Shown piece by piece: positions 12,022-23,400 of a stretch of 64,000 bases of DNA. The stretch is from contig NC_051121.1 in the NCBI RefSeq assembly GCF_014839805.1, positions 9,221,116-9,285,115 on the forward strand. Direction: 5' to 3'. The position numbers were made by a program, and so were the translations under genes. A model generated the notes under the pieces. That model worked only from the letters and a program-made list of their open reading frames with translations. It ran no database searches and was not told where the DNA came from. This DNA comes from Manduca sexta (Eukaryota > Arthropoda > Insecta > Lepidoptera > Sphingidae). Positions within the stretch are counted from its first letter, which is position 1. Every line of letters starts with the position of its first letter.

Positions 12022-12521
12022 NNNNNNNNNNNNNNNNNNNNNNNNNNNNNNNNNNNNNNNNNNNNNNNNNNNNNNNNNNNNNNNNNNNNNNNNNNNNNNN
12101 NNNNNNNNNNNNNNNNNNNNNNNNNNNNNNNNNNNNNNNNNNNNNNNNNNNNNNNNNNNNNNNNNNNNNNNNNNNNNNNNNNNNNNNNNNNNNNNNNNNN
12201 NNNNNNNNNNNNNNNNNNNNNNNNNNNNNNNNNNNNNNNNNNNNNNNNNNNNNNNNNNNNNNNNNNNNNNNNNNNNNNNNNNNNNNNNNNNNNNNNNNNN
12301 NNNNNNNNNNNNNNNNNNNNNNNNNNNNNNNNNNNNNNNNNNNNNNNNNNNNNNNNNNNNNNNNNNNNNNNNNNNNNNNNNNNNNNNNNNNNNNNNNNNN
12401 NNNNNNNNNNNNNNNNNNNNNNNNNNNNNNNNNNNNNNNNNNNNNNNNNNNNNNNNNNNNNNNNNNNNNNNNNNNNNNNNNNNNNNNNNNNNNNNNNNNN
12501 NNNNNNNNNNNNNNNNNNNNN
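12022..12521. other. assembly gap of exactly 500 N
   Basis: The run of N is exactly 500 long, which suggests a placeholder of fixed or estimated size rather than a measured gap. Apparent open frames of about 190-230 codons crossing it are artefacts of N translation and contain no real coding evidence. Confidence 1.
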
Positions 12522-13856
12522 GAACACAATAACTTCATAACCAAGAGCGTACGACTAAAACACACTCTAATAATCATCAGTTGCTATTTTAAGCCCAAAA
12601 CCCAAGTACATTAGAGATTAAATGTTTAAGCCGTAATTATTTAGTTGTGTAGCCCGTCCCCGATGATGGATCGGCGTAATAATTGCGTCACGTTTGACAA
12701 CCGTTGGGTAATTTGTCAGGAGCTGTTATTGATGAGTGCTAAATGGGTTACGTGTATTGTTTTGTGGCTTTTATTGGTTGTGTGGGTTCTGGGGCCGTTT
12801 GTGGGCGTTGTCAGCCAGGTTGATGCTTGATTTGCTGAAAGTAATGGGCAACTTTGTCAAAAGCTGGGCTATTTCAACACATCAAATTAATATCGCACTT
12901 TCTTAGTTGTTTTGAGCCGCAAAACAATCTCATATAAGCTGTGTCAAATAACTTCAACATTTAAAATCAACACTTCAACATTCCTAAAACCTAAACGAAA
13001 ACAAATTATCCCGGCATTCCGCAATACAATAGGCTTTGGCATAATAACGAACAAAGCGCCCCTAGCGGAGAGCCGGGTAAGCTCCATTCACGTTGCCGGC
13101 AATCTGTCAAAGATGGAGCCACAATAGGGGATTAGCGAGTGTTATTACATCACCTTTGTGGCGGGTCGTATGATCGAGAGCCGACGAATATTAGGGATTA
13201 TGACAGCTCCCCCTTTCTTTACTCTGTGGGGTGGAACGGCTTCGATTCTTGTAATTTATTGAAATATGTTTTAAGGCTCATTTTTCAATCAAATGTAACA
13301 AACAAATTAAATATGTCATTTGTGATTCAAATAGTAAAATAATTTTACGTTTATTCAGTCAGGTTATAATTTATTGTATATTTTTACCAGATGATTGAAA
13401 ATAGTAATTAGAATAACATTTTTTATATAAATATATCTGGGAAAAATTATCCCACGTCCAAAACGCGTTTTGTAACAAAATACAAAAAAAAAAATCATCT
13501 CTATATTTCTTTAAATAGCCGTTTATGCATTTATAATTTTCTACTATAACGCATTTAAACCGTGAGATTTGTTTTTATACTATAAATAAAATATAATATT
13601 AAACAGGTTGAATTGCCAGGCTTTGACAAAAAACATTTTTCCCAGACAATTTTAATACGAAAATTTACGTATTTCTGATATGCGATTGAGTTTTACATCG
13701 CTATTCTGTATTTGGTTAGTTGATGTGTACTCGCGGCGACCTGCTAATAAAGAGGGTGTAATAATGCCAGGATTATGACGTATTATTATATAGGGGAGCT
13801 AATTCTTCACCATATTAAAGTTTGGTGCACACTGTGCTCATATTTATAAATAATGA
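12522..13856. other. gene-free stretch after the gap
   Basis: A modestly GC-rich patch lies at about 13040-13145 (gagagccgggtaagctccat nearby) and may be conserved non-coding sequence. The rest is AT-rich with homopolymer A runs near 13484. No gene is recognised. Confidence 0.4.
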
Positions 13857-14020
13857 TGCACGGAATCACACCTCCAACTTCCTGACTCCTGCTGCTGAAT
13901 AATTAAGATGGAAAAACCCAGTCACAATTATTTTGGCCCGACCTGGTATTCGAACCCAGGAGCTTAGCGCAGTAGTCGTACTTGTACCATGTACAATTAC
14001 AACTATGCCACTGAGGCACT
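13857..14020 (-). mobile_element. SINE family S2b, 3'-truncated copy
   Basis: On the minus strand the head runs from gcctcagtggcatagttgta (A box region) to the B box ggttcgaataccagg. It is followed by a body containing gggtttttccatc and ccaacttcct in reverse. It matches the first half of the copy at 35742-36112 and then stops. Confidence 0.8.
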
Positions 14021-14063
14021 CAATTTTTACATGCTCGAGTGATTCTCCAAATAGAGTGTAGAC

Positions 14064-14168
14064 TAATGAGAGAAGCACAGGCCACAGCCACCTTCGAGGA
14101 TCTACAAGCGGCCTTCGACCTTGAGCTAGAGAGAGACGTCCAACCCTTCGCTTGCCAGTACGTGGTAT
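14064..14168 (+). other. short coding-like stretch, unrecognised
   Basis: From an ATG at about 14066 the plus strand reads MREAQATATFEDLQAAFDLE and continues LERDVQPFACQYVV before a stop near 14178. It is GC-richer than its flanks and looks protein-like. A possible splice donor (ccaGTACGT) lies near 14158. I do not recognise the family; it could be an exon, a fragment of a mobile-element protein, or chance. An overlapping minus-strand frame (14020-14223) is less convincing. Confidence 0.2.
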
Positions 14169-14169
14169 T

Positions 14170-15980
14170 CACTCGATAGCTAACAGCAGTTGAATACAAA
14201 AAGAAATGTTTTTCTTCTTTCATGACTTATTCTCGTTAAAGTTATTGAAAAAAAGTTTTTAATAAAACTGCCTTCAAAACCACTAAAAACAACAAGTGAA
14301 AAAAAAATATTTCGATTAGAGAACCTTTTTTTAAGTAAATACGTGTTGATTAAAGAATCTTCCATTCTGAAGTTGGTTTAAGTCCCCAAAGCCAACACTC
14401 AACAGTAAACAATACTCAAACATCAAGTGTAGCACAAGTTTGATTAGACGCCGTAAAGCATGGCTTCTTTTAATAACTTCGACACTGAGCAGGAAAATTG
14501 GCATCCAACAACTGATCCCTATGGCGAAGTAATAAAAGGATTCTGAGACTTAGAGTTTTGGTTATAAAGATCATTGTTTATGTACAGAAATGGTTGTGGT
14601 AGGTAAAGTTTTTGACATGGAAAGATTTGGGAGTATGCAATTACGAAGAATGATTTTGTTTGACAAATATTTGCAAATAGGCAAGAGCTTAAATTCGGGA
14701 ATTACAATGATCTCTAATCTATGAACAATGGTTATTAAACTTGAAAGGAGTGGTTATTTTAATGGGCATACAAAAAAATGGCAAAATTCCTTAAATTTTC
14801 TTCCACATAAAACAAAGTACTTACTTCCTATATTTAAGATCGTAAAATTTAATTTCCATCCTTATTTAAACCAACATTATTCTCACATTTTAAAAGCAAT
14901 TTGCGGAACATCACATTTTTGATCGCAAATAGGGATTATTGAAATTCACGACAAAATCCGCGAGCCAAAATACAACACAAAAGTGTACAAATGCGTCAAA
15001 ACGTGTAAAAAACGTGTCAAAAAGTGTCAAGAATGTGGTCGAGGCGGGACCGCCGGCTAATGTTATGTAAACATACATGTTCCTGTCACTTGCAAATGAC
15101 AAAATTACATTATTTACATCATATTTGCGCTCGGTTTGAGAAAACGTTGCAACTAAATTTTTTGCCTGTATAGTTTGCGATAGGTTTTGAATTATTGTAT
15201 CAAAATAATTAATTATATGTCCAGTCTGTCACTTAAGTAATTGAACAAATACAAAACCTCTTATCGCCTATACGCGTTAAGTATATATATATATATTTTT
15301 ATGTGTGAAGTAAGAAGAGAGTTATTTCATTAATTTATTTTTGTGAAGTGAAAAATAAATGGTAAGACGATAAGATTAAGTAATTTTAAAAAGTATGCGG
15401 TGACTCGTAATTGGCTTTTCTATTGTGTTCATTTCGACCTCTATTTGTCGGTTATCGACAGCTGTGAGCCACACAAATAAAATACAAAAAGCAAGTTATT
15501 TGACAATCATGTCCTTTTCCACCCAGCGCGATATGTTTATAATAAAGTAGAGAACATTATAAAAATATAATTTATTCGCGGTGTAAACAACAATCGTATA
15601 TATACCAATAAAAGTTGTCGCCAGCGGAATAATTGGGCCGGAAAATTATTATAATATAAATAGTTTAGAGGGAATATAATTTTACTGTGAAGCACGCTAC
15701 GCTTATAACTCAAAACTGCGCGTGACAACTGACACGCTTTGATACTTGCGTCTAATAATAAAGAGAAACGATGTTTGGACGTCTGTTCGATGTTGGTGCA
15801 CGAAACGAGCAGATTTTGTAGAAACACATACATGTTTGGTATTAATAATAGCGTAATGTAACATTTTTATATAGTGTTATACCTGGAAAATATAGTATGG
15901 GACTTGGCACCGATTTCTCGCCTTTAATTTTGGGTTTATTAATCATTGTGCTCAAGAATAACGCCACACAAGGAAAATAC
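14170..15980. other. gene-free AT-rich stretch
   Basis: A 28-codon open frame starting ATG at about 14462 (MASFNNFDTEQENWHPTTDP) is too short to call. A (TA)n run lies at about 15282-15296. Nothing else was found. Confidence 0.4.
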
Positions 15981-16280
15981 TAGCCCCGTATTGTATACTG
16001 TCCCATGCTAGCTACAGGCCTCTATTTCTGAGAGGGAATAGGCCTTAGTTCACCTGGCCTAGTGCGGGTGATAGTCTTCACACCTTGAAAATTTCTATAG
16101 ATAACTTCTCAGGTATGCAGGTTTCTTCACGATGTTTTCCTTCACCGTTAAAGCAAGTGGTAATTCACAAAGCATAATGATAGATATGAAGCATATAAGC
16201 ATAATATATTTTTTTTTGGATAAGGCGGAGGACATTCGTCTCGGCAGTCTGTTGCACACCCAACAAGATTATCACCGCTG
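15981..16280 (-). mobile_element. SINE family S1 copy, near full length but diverged
   Basis: It shows the S1 landmarks in reverse: a tatactgtccca tail side, aggtatgcaggtttc, gatgttttccttcaccgtta and gacattcgtctcggcagtc, and then the degraded A-box side ending caccgctg. The B-box region is damaged by an insertion-like change near 16190-16220. Confidence 0.85.
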
Positions 16281-16756
16281 TCCAGGAAAAATATTAAAAT
16301 ATTTTTCTCTTCATTCCACACTTAATTTTTCACACTACAAATTCGAAGCTGCATTCAAATATCAAAACCATATATCCGTCTACAAACAGACAAAGATTTT
16401 ATTGTACTCAGCGGCACATAATTCATGTAAATAAAAATCTCTTGTTTATGCCATCTCCGAACTACAAGACACAACTTGCAATAATATGATAGTTTTATTA
16501 GTTTTCCAACGAAGAAAATATCAAGAAAAGGCGATGCGACCAATACAATTTATTGTACAATTTACATTATGTTTCCGTCGTCCATAAATAATATTTTTTA
16601 GAGATCCACTCACGACTTATTTGGTTTCGTATTTCGTAATAATTTTTTTGTTGATTTTGGGTGACGTAAAGTAATCGTATTTATGTAAATCAAATTACTT
16701 ATTTCCTGAATATATGTACAATGCTAAGGTGTTATATAAAGATGGAAAGTCTCGCT

Positions 16757-16963
16757 TTCTACCCTTACTGGGCGTTTTCATTAACCAATCAAATTAAGTA
16801 ATTTGAAAGTATGTCGAAAATACTTAGCTCTGATTGGCTCATTTACGCGATGGATCGAAAATAGCGGTTGGTATAGTTTTCTGAAAACGGCATTACCCAA
16901 TGCCTCAGAGGGACACATTTTGAATTTCGAATAGAATTTTATTATTCCATTCGAAATTCAAAA
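16757..16963. repeat. possible MITE-like inverted segment plus hairpin
   Basis: The ends tactgggcgttttca (left) and tgaaaacggcattacccaat (right) resemble reverse complements with an indel. Inside are facing aaccaatcaa and tgattggctc motifs. Directly after this is a hairpin with perfect 15-bp arms at 16918-16932 and 16949-16963. The 16757-16910 part would be the size of a small MITE, but no second copy was seen in this window. Confidence 0.3.
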
Positions 16964-17414
16964 TTATTGTTCTTTTTATTGAAAATGGGATGGCTCTCGT
17001 TGTCAGATTGTGTTATCTTATTGTTTAACATAAACCTACGGAACTCTCGCTAAAGACATTAAAAACACAATCCTAATTAGCATCATCTTCTAACAAATTC
17101 CTTTGATCTCATACTTATCTGAATTAGACCGTTAATTTTGGTATTTTATTAAAATGTTTAGAATAAATATAATATTTAGTAATAACCAATTAACGTCATA
17201 GTCAGCTGGGTTCCCCGCGGAATTATGTGACGCAAACTATAGGACAGGAAATGACGATATACATTATGTCTGTATTATAAGATGTAAGTAAAGATTTACA
17301 TATCTATAAAGGACAGGTGTTGGGAAAGTACATGAATTTATTCATCTTTATTATTACATATAATAAATTTGAAACACGCTGATGCAATTTCTATAAGTCT
17401 ATACGTATTATAAT
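16964..17414. other. gene-free AT-rich stretch
   Basis: Nothing identifiable was found. Confidence 0.4.
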
Positions 17415-17930
17415 ATATAGTCCCCAAAAGATGTCTGTGTGTGATCGATTTTCTCAAAATCTATTGAACGAATTTAATTAAAAGATAGTGCAATTCTTGG
17501 GGAAGGTTGAGATTAATGTACATTACGGTTTTATGTAAATTGACTGAAATATAACGATAACTGTTGAAGGGTCGTGTGGCTGTATAAATCTCGTGGGTCG
17601 AGATTTATACGGAAAAACTTTGTGACAAACTGATATTGCGCGGGCGAAGTCACGGGCACAGCTATTATATATTTTAAAGAATAACTAATGTGAGGAGTAT
17701 TTATTAGATCAACAGAAGCCGAAATAACAGTTTTAGGTTTTTGTCTGCCTGTATATTTGTACACGCATTCGCAAAACTACTGTACGGAATTGAATGTAGT
17801 TTTCACCGATGTATTGATATTTCTAACTTAAAATGTAGACTCAATTTTATCCGGGAAAATATAAAGCGAGTCTTTTATCTCGGAAACACTATTTCCAGGC
17901 GGAACCGCGAGCAAAAGCTAGTATATAACA
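17415..17930 (-). repeat. family U related repeat sequence, two segments
   Basis: Segments at 17415-17680 (atgtctgtgtgtgatcgatt to gcgaagtcacgggcacagct) and about 17860-17924 (ending gaaccgcgagcaaaagctag) carry family U edges in minus orientation. Between them is a small hairpin with 12-bp perfect arms (17582-17593 and 17599-17610). Confidence 0.55.
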
Positions 17931-18267
17931 TCATAATAGTTACTAACAGTACTAAAATTATAATGTACAAAGTTATTTAACAATTGGAGTGGGACCTGTG
18001 GTCACTTGTATGAATTCATGCAGTTTGCAAACAAATATGTATATTCATGCTCTAAGAAATGTTGAGCAACCATATGGCCCACGTAATAATGTACAGTAAT
18101 GTTTCATAAATAGTATAGATATACTACGATCTATGTTAGTACAATAAACTATATTCTACTACCCTACTCCTGCAATATTAAAGCTATTTTGATTCTAGAT
18201 ATGTTGCGATACTGAAGATTCTGTTACTAAAATTAAGTAATAATATCTGTTAATAGCTCTACTAATA

Positions 18268-18566
18268 AGCGGCAATAGCCTAGTTGGGTGTGTAACGGAC
18301 TGCTGAGACGAATGTGCGCAGATTCAAATCGCTGACTTTTCTTGAAAAACATTGTGTATTATTTGTGTATTATCGCTTGCTTTAAAGAGGAAAACATCGT
18401 GAGGAAACTTGCATACCTGAGAAATTCTCTATAGGTATTTTGAGGGTGTGTGAAGTCTACCAACCCGCACTAGGCCAGCGTGGTGGACTGGCCTAACCCC
18501 TCCTCTCAGTAGAAGAGGAGGCCCGAGCCAACAGTGGGACAGTATATAATAGAGGGCTAATATTTT
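18268..18566 (+). mobile_element. SINE family S1 copy, full length
   Basis: It begins agcggcaatagcctagttgg, which contains an RNA polymerase III A box (tagcctagttgg), followed by a decayed B box (gattcaaatcg). The body has aaaacatcgtgaggaaactt, and it ends cagtatataatagagggcta. A tRNA-derived head followed by an unrelated body is the standard plan of a SINE, which is mobilised by LINE-encoded enzymes. Confidence 0.85.
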
Positions 18567-18591
18567 TAGGGATGATATTATTAATAGCTCT

Positions 18592-18650
18592 ACAGGTTTT
18601 TTGTCCCAGGAAAGTCTAAAACAGGTGGAGCCATGAGCAAATAATTAGCA
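18592..18650 (-). repeat. dispersed repeat family U fragment
   Basis: A short fragment with gtcccaggaaagtc and gtggagccatgagcaaat, matching the left edge of family U in reverse. Confidence 0.4.
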
Positions 18651-18987
18651 TATTAGACTTCCATACAGATTAATAAATATTAGTTTAATACTCAAAATAA
18701 CGTTACAAGTGAAAGCTTTTATCTCGTTAAAATTTTCCGCAAGCACATTGTCATCAGACATCAAAGAAAAAAATTGCAGATAGATTTTAAACGAAGAACA
18801 TTATTTAAAATAAGATTCGCGTCGACATCCGGTTTGAAATCGCGCAGTAAAATATACATTCCTCATAAAAATATTTTATGAGTTAAGCAATGAGAGTATT
18901 AGAAGTACGTTTGTAATAAAATTCACACGTAATTGTGTAAATCTTAAAAATTTAAAATAAAGAACATTCGAATAGATACATACGTAT

Positions 18988-19210
18988 TTGTTGGTGGTTG
19001 GCCTGGATAGCGACCACCGTACAGAATGTTAAAACCCGTCATAGTGGCCCACGTGTGTCGCGCTTCCGGACTCAGCCTGTGTATATCCGGGTCCAACCGG
19101 CCGGCATAATTATCTCGACTGCTGAGGAGTAATCATCTCTCGTCAGTCGATCTATTGAACCCACTCCACTTCCGATCAGAGTAGAGTCACTTTGCCTGTA
19201 CGTTAAAAAT
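18988..19210 (+). repeat. dispersed family D1 copy
   Basis: It matches the reference copy at 57115-57360: ttggtggttggcc, atagcgaccaccgtac, tagtggcccacgt, ggccggcataatt and a taatcatctctcgtcagtcg end, closing with an A-rich tail. No A or B boxes were seen. Confidence 0.8.
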
Positions 19211-19323
19211 AGATTTTTAATCCGTAATTTTTATCATTAAAATAGCAAGGGATTAATTCGATCACAATTATACTTACTACAAAAGAATCTCTGGTAGGAA
19301 ACAACGATAACACTCTAGAAAAC

Positions 19324-19636
19324 ATCGATATGTATGTACTACGTACTAGATCTGCCGTTCCGTACACTCAATGTGTTCGACTCAACTGCACTGCAATCCG
19401 TACACCTGCCTATGTATGATTTCAACATTGACAGTGTATGGTAATGTACGGGGTGGCGCTTATAATATAAGAACTCGAGTCTAAGTGTAAACCTGGATGT
19501 GAAAAAATATTAGTCAAGTAAAATTATTTGTTGTTCAAGTACACAAATAAGTTATAACTGTGACGTTTTAGATGCCAGTTTAGTTCAGATTTTGAATAAT
19601 ATATGGACGTTCGTGTCTATAGAATATACGTCAATG
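19324..19636 (-). repeat. dispersed repeat family A, copy 2 (uninterrupted)
   Basis: On the minus strand it runs from ttgacgtatattctatag to agtacatacatatcgatgtt and aligns along its length with the split copy at 626-1562 and the copy at 54884-55160. Confidence 0.8.
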
Positions 19637-19867
19637 CTAGAAAATAATCTACCAATTACCCGAAAGTTACCCAACATTGTACAAACTACAACATTACGAA
19701 TTGTCCAGAAGTCAATTTGTCCGTAACGTCAACCGGCGGATTACATTGGCAATCCAATCAAACTTGGCCTCCACAACGGCTCCACTACATTCAGGATTAT
19801 GGGACTTTGTTGCTTCTTACTGGGAATAAGCGGAGTTTATACAACATGAACATGTTTAAAAATAACC

Positions 19868-20055
19868 ATATATATGTCTCTGTATGTTGTCGATTTTCTC
19901 AAAATCTTCTGAACAGATTTTTATGAAATTTGGTATAGAGATAGTTTAAGACCCTGGGAAGGTTATAGGATTTCTATTCCGGGAAAATATATAGCGGGAC
20001 TTTTATCCCGGAAAACTTCGTCACTCGAGTGAAGGTGGGAGCAAAAACTAGTAGA
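19868..20055 (-). repeat. dispersed repeat family U copy
   Basis: It contains gattttctcaaaatcttctg, agatttttatgaaatttggt and tcccggaaaac, and ends gagcaaaaactagtag, the left edge of family U in reverse. Confidence 0.65.
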
Positions 20056-20284
20056 TTATAAATGGTGTTCTAAAGACGTAAACGCTGATTGCTTGTACAA
20101 TAATTTGTTATTCAAAGCTCTGGATTGTGTTGTTATTGCTTGTAAGTCGTATTTATTATTATGGGTTTAGCTTCTTGTCGGCTGTGTTCGTCTCCTGTTC
20201 CAAAGTAGCGATGATTTCTTTAATGAGATTTTAGAAAAGTATAAGGGTTAGTTTTGCTAGCGATTTTGCCGACATGAACAAATA

Positions 20285-20402
20285 TTTTCTCTTATTAAAA
20301 AGTAGCCAATAATACTTAGGAATAACGTAACCTCCTATTAGTGAAAGAATTTCAAAATCGGTTCAGTAGTTCCGAAGATATTTACTCTTTATATTAGTAT
20401 GG
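20285..20402 (+). repeat. dispersed repeat family U fragment
   Basis: It contains aaaaagtagccaataatact, aacgtaacctcctattagtg and gttcagtagttccgaagat, and ends tatattagtatgga. Confidence 0.6.
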
Positions 20403-21183
20403 ATTAGAGGACAGGACTTTTTAGCTAAAATTTTAAAGACCGTACGAAATAGTAGAAAAACTTAAGTCACTTCAGTTTTAAAGGCATTAGAAACCGTTTT
20501 CACTTTTTTAGTTATTGCAAGAATAATAAAAACAAATCACTTTAAGCAGTAATTGCAATAACAATAAAGACTATTTTTCTACGTATCCGCCTCTACACTC
20601 TACAAACACTATTTATACATTCCGAGAAACTGTACACTAACCAATTAAACTTCAAAAACAACGCTCTTTATCGTCTATCCCGCGGGACTTAACCCTTCCA
20701 AAATAAAAATAAAGTTCATAAAATTCAAATTAGCGTCAACCCTCTATCTTCGGGGGCCATTTAAATTCATAAATAAATGTTTTAAGAAAAAAAGATTGTA
20801 AAAACAACCCCAACAATTAACAAATCGGTGGCAGGCAGGGTTAAATTTAACCGTTTCCTACTGTTTTGTAATGGGAGTTGTTTTTTGTTCGTAATCCGAT
20901 GCTCGGATAATAAATATAGAATGACAATTAAGATGGTTATAATGTGAGGTTAATTTAGAACATTGTGGTAAGTGGTAACGAATGAATGTCTAGTAAAGTT
21001 CGGTAGATAGTCTAAATATTTCACCAATAAAAAATACTTTTCTTTAAAAGATTTAAAGTATATATTTTAAGTATGTTAACGTAAAATGATTAAAAAGTCT
21101 GACAAATGTATGTAATATTTTTTTAAAACCTAGCCACCACTGGCTTTATGACACCTTCAAATATTAATCAATATATAAATAAT
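20403..21183. other. non-coding stretch holding block CNE-1
   Basis: A block at about 20735-20890 contains tatcttcgggggccatttaa, the 14-nt palindrome ggttaaatttaacc and tgttttgtaatgggagttg. A related block lies at 25515-25650. The remainder is AT-rich with nothing identified. Confidence 0.4.
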
Positions 21184-21370
21184 AATATCAGCCCTGTATA
21201 TACTGTCCCACTGCTGAGCACGGGCCTCCTCTACTACTGAGAGGGTTTAGGCCTTAGTCCACCACGCTGGAAGTGCGAATTGGTAGACTTCACACACCCT
21301 CAAAATGCCTACAGCGAACTTCTCAGGTATGCAGGTTTCCTTACGATGTTTTCCTTCACCGTTAAAGCAA
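21184..21370 (-). mobile_element. SINE family S1 copy, head missing
   Basis: It shows aatatcagccctgtatatac through accgttaaagcaa in reverse and then loses homology, so the tRNA-like head is absent. An open frame at 21280-21561 runs through it by chance. Confidence 0.85.
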
Positions 21371-22292
21371 ATATTATTTTATCTAATTTCCGCATGTTAG
21401 ATTCATTCAAAGCTCTCTTGTCTCGCCTTATGCAAACTTCTCGTAATGGCCATAAAACTAAAGTCTCAAAAAACTCACCCAATCCCTCTGTCCATATGCC
21501 CCATCTATTTCAGTATAACAGAGTATTTTATCCCTCGTCGCGCGCATTGCGGCTCAATTAACTACTACCGTGACTTAATGGCCGGAGTTATATTTTAATG
21601 TGTCACACGTTGATGCTATGTTTTTTGTATCGTATTTAATTGTATAATTTATTGGTGTGCAACAAGGTTTATAACTCCATTTTTGGCGACCGCACGTGAG
21701 AAGGATTGTCGTTTTTTATAGTAGTTGGTGGTTGTTTGTTGTAAATAATACTCGTTTTAGTCTTTATGGTAAATCATTAAGAAGACAAAAAATATATAAC
21801 TAACATAGCATAGAGATATACATAACTGTATTTTGATAGATTGACATTGTATTTTTTACGAGATTCCGCAATGATGATTTTTTGTAACGCAAAGAATATG
21901 AAGTATTATTTGAATAATCACGCTTACAATCAATGACCAAATATATACCATTTTTGATGTTCAAACTTTAGAAATTATTTCTTTTTAAATAACACAAATA
22001 GTGCGTTGAAATTCTCTAAAACATGCTCCTGTTTTAACACCACAGTAAATCCTATACTAATAACATAAAGTGTGCAAGTTTAAAGAATATTTCAAAGAAG
22101 TCATAACAGTGGTTATGCAAAGAGCACGCGAACTAAATCCGAGAGCACTCGAACACTTAAGACGCTCGGAACTGGGCCAAGCTGGCAATATTAAAGTATT
22201 GGCGAATGCCGCGAAATTACGACAGTTTTAAACTTACATAAAATCTATGTAGAGATACATAGAGCATATCTAGGATATATGTGAATGTGTCC
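21371..22292. other. gene-free AT-rich stretch
   Basis: Nothing identifiable was found. Confidence 0.4.
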
Positions 22293-22436
22293 GACTGCCT
22301 CGGCTGTGTAGTGATTACGTGGTTCGATTATTGAGGTCTTGGGTTCGACCCGGGTTAAAGGAATAATGGGTTTTTCTTTAAAAAAAATGCTATCAACCGG
22401 GTTTGGAATTATGGTCGTAAATGGCATATAGCAAAG
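22293..22436 (+). mobile_element. SINE family S2a, internally deleted copy
   Basis: The head gactgcctcggctgtgtagt is followed by the B box gggttcgaccc, then aatgggtttttcttt, and then a decayed body (accgggtttggaatt, cgtaaatggcatatagc). Only the first part of the S2a body is present. Confidence 0.75.
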
Positions 22437-22904
22437 GACTTATCTATTACATGCTACCTAAATAACATTATATTAAAACGATACATTATTTAGCAACTGT
22501 TAGTGTATTTCTTTTTTTATATTAATCTTTATTTGGCAAACAAAAAAATTTGCTAAAAATCCTCAATGCTTAAACAGATAAGCTTAAGCTGTTTATAATA
22601 AGGGTCCCTAAACTAATCAAAGCTGAAATTAGAGCGTCTGCATGGCGCCTAAAATGATACAAACCAAAACACTGTCACAGTTAACCCTTCGAAATAGCCG
22701 AAAAATATAATTACTCTGGGCCGGGAATAGAAGCCGACAATAAAATAACTCACGTCATTCATCTGTCATAAATGTGGCTGACAAAACGGAGCGAAATATG
22801 GTTATTGTCATTATCCTGTGTGACGGAGAGTGTTTTACTGAAATAGAAGTCGGACTTGGACAATGTATGTGACGCGGAGTAAATATTGTTTCGGATATCA
22901 CGCG

Positions 22905-22980
22905 TCGTTGGTTTAGTGGTGGCGGTCTTGTGCAGTGAATCAAGGTTCGTGACTTGATTTCTAGGATTATCTTTTTGTAT
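22905..22980 (+). repeat. possible tRNA-derived SINE head
   Basis: The segment gtcgttggtttagtggtggc resembles an A box region and is followed by ggttcgtgacttgatttcta, a decayed B box. It is too degenerate for a tRNA gene and its family is not identified. Confidence 0.3.
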
Positions 22981-23002
22981 ACAAGTGTGGCAAAGTGATC
23001 CT

Positions 23003-23082
23003 GTATCTGATGGTTAGTGAAGTGAGGTCCAATAGAATGTGGATTGTCAAGAGATGGTCACTCTTCGGCAGTTTTGTACTCT
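23003..23082 (-). repeat. dispersed family D1 fragment
   Basis: It contains ctgatggttagtgaagtgag, gtccaatagaatgtgg and actcttcggcagt, which is the 3' third of D1 in reverse. Confidence 0.6.
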
Positions 23083-23137
23083 TATCCTACCAATCACTAG
23101 TAAGAAGGCACCATACAATTTCGCTATGGTCCGCACA

Positions 23138-23400
23138 CGACGCGGCGATAACGAGTTTGACATCTGAAAATAGCATATCGAAGTTTTGTCTTCAAATCGC
23201 TTGTCAATTGCGTCGTGGGCGAAAGACCTTAGCATCCATTATTGTTAGATTTTTTCGCTAAGTTCCTCACATAACGCGACGCGGTGACAACGCGTTTGAT
23301 ATCTCAGGATATGGAAGTTTTGACTTTGAGTCGCTTGTTAATATCCTCGTGGGCGAAATACCTTAGCATTCTTCATTGTCAGAATTTTGCCGACATGTTT
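23138..23400. repeat. two tandem, diverged units of about 130 bp (period 139)
   Basis: Units start at 23138 (cgacgcggcgataacgagtt) and 23277 (cgacgcggtgacaacgcgtt). Both carry a tcgaagttttg or tggaagttttg segment, tcgtgggcgaaa, ccttagcat and tgtcagaatttt-like ends. Open frames cross both units but differ between them, so coding is unlikely. Confidence 0.75.

Noticed and set aside
11823..12614. Open frames of 190-230 codons around 12 kb
   Set aside because: Nearly all their length is the 500-N gap translated as X.
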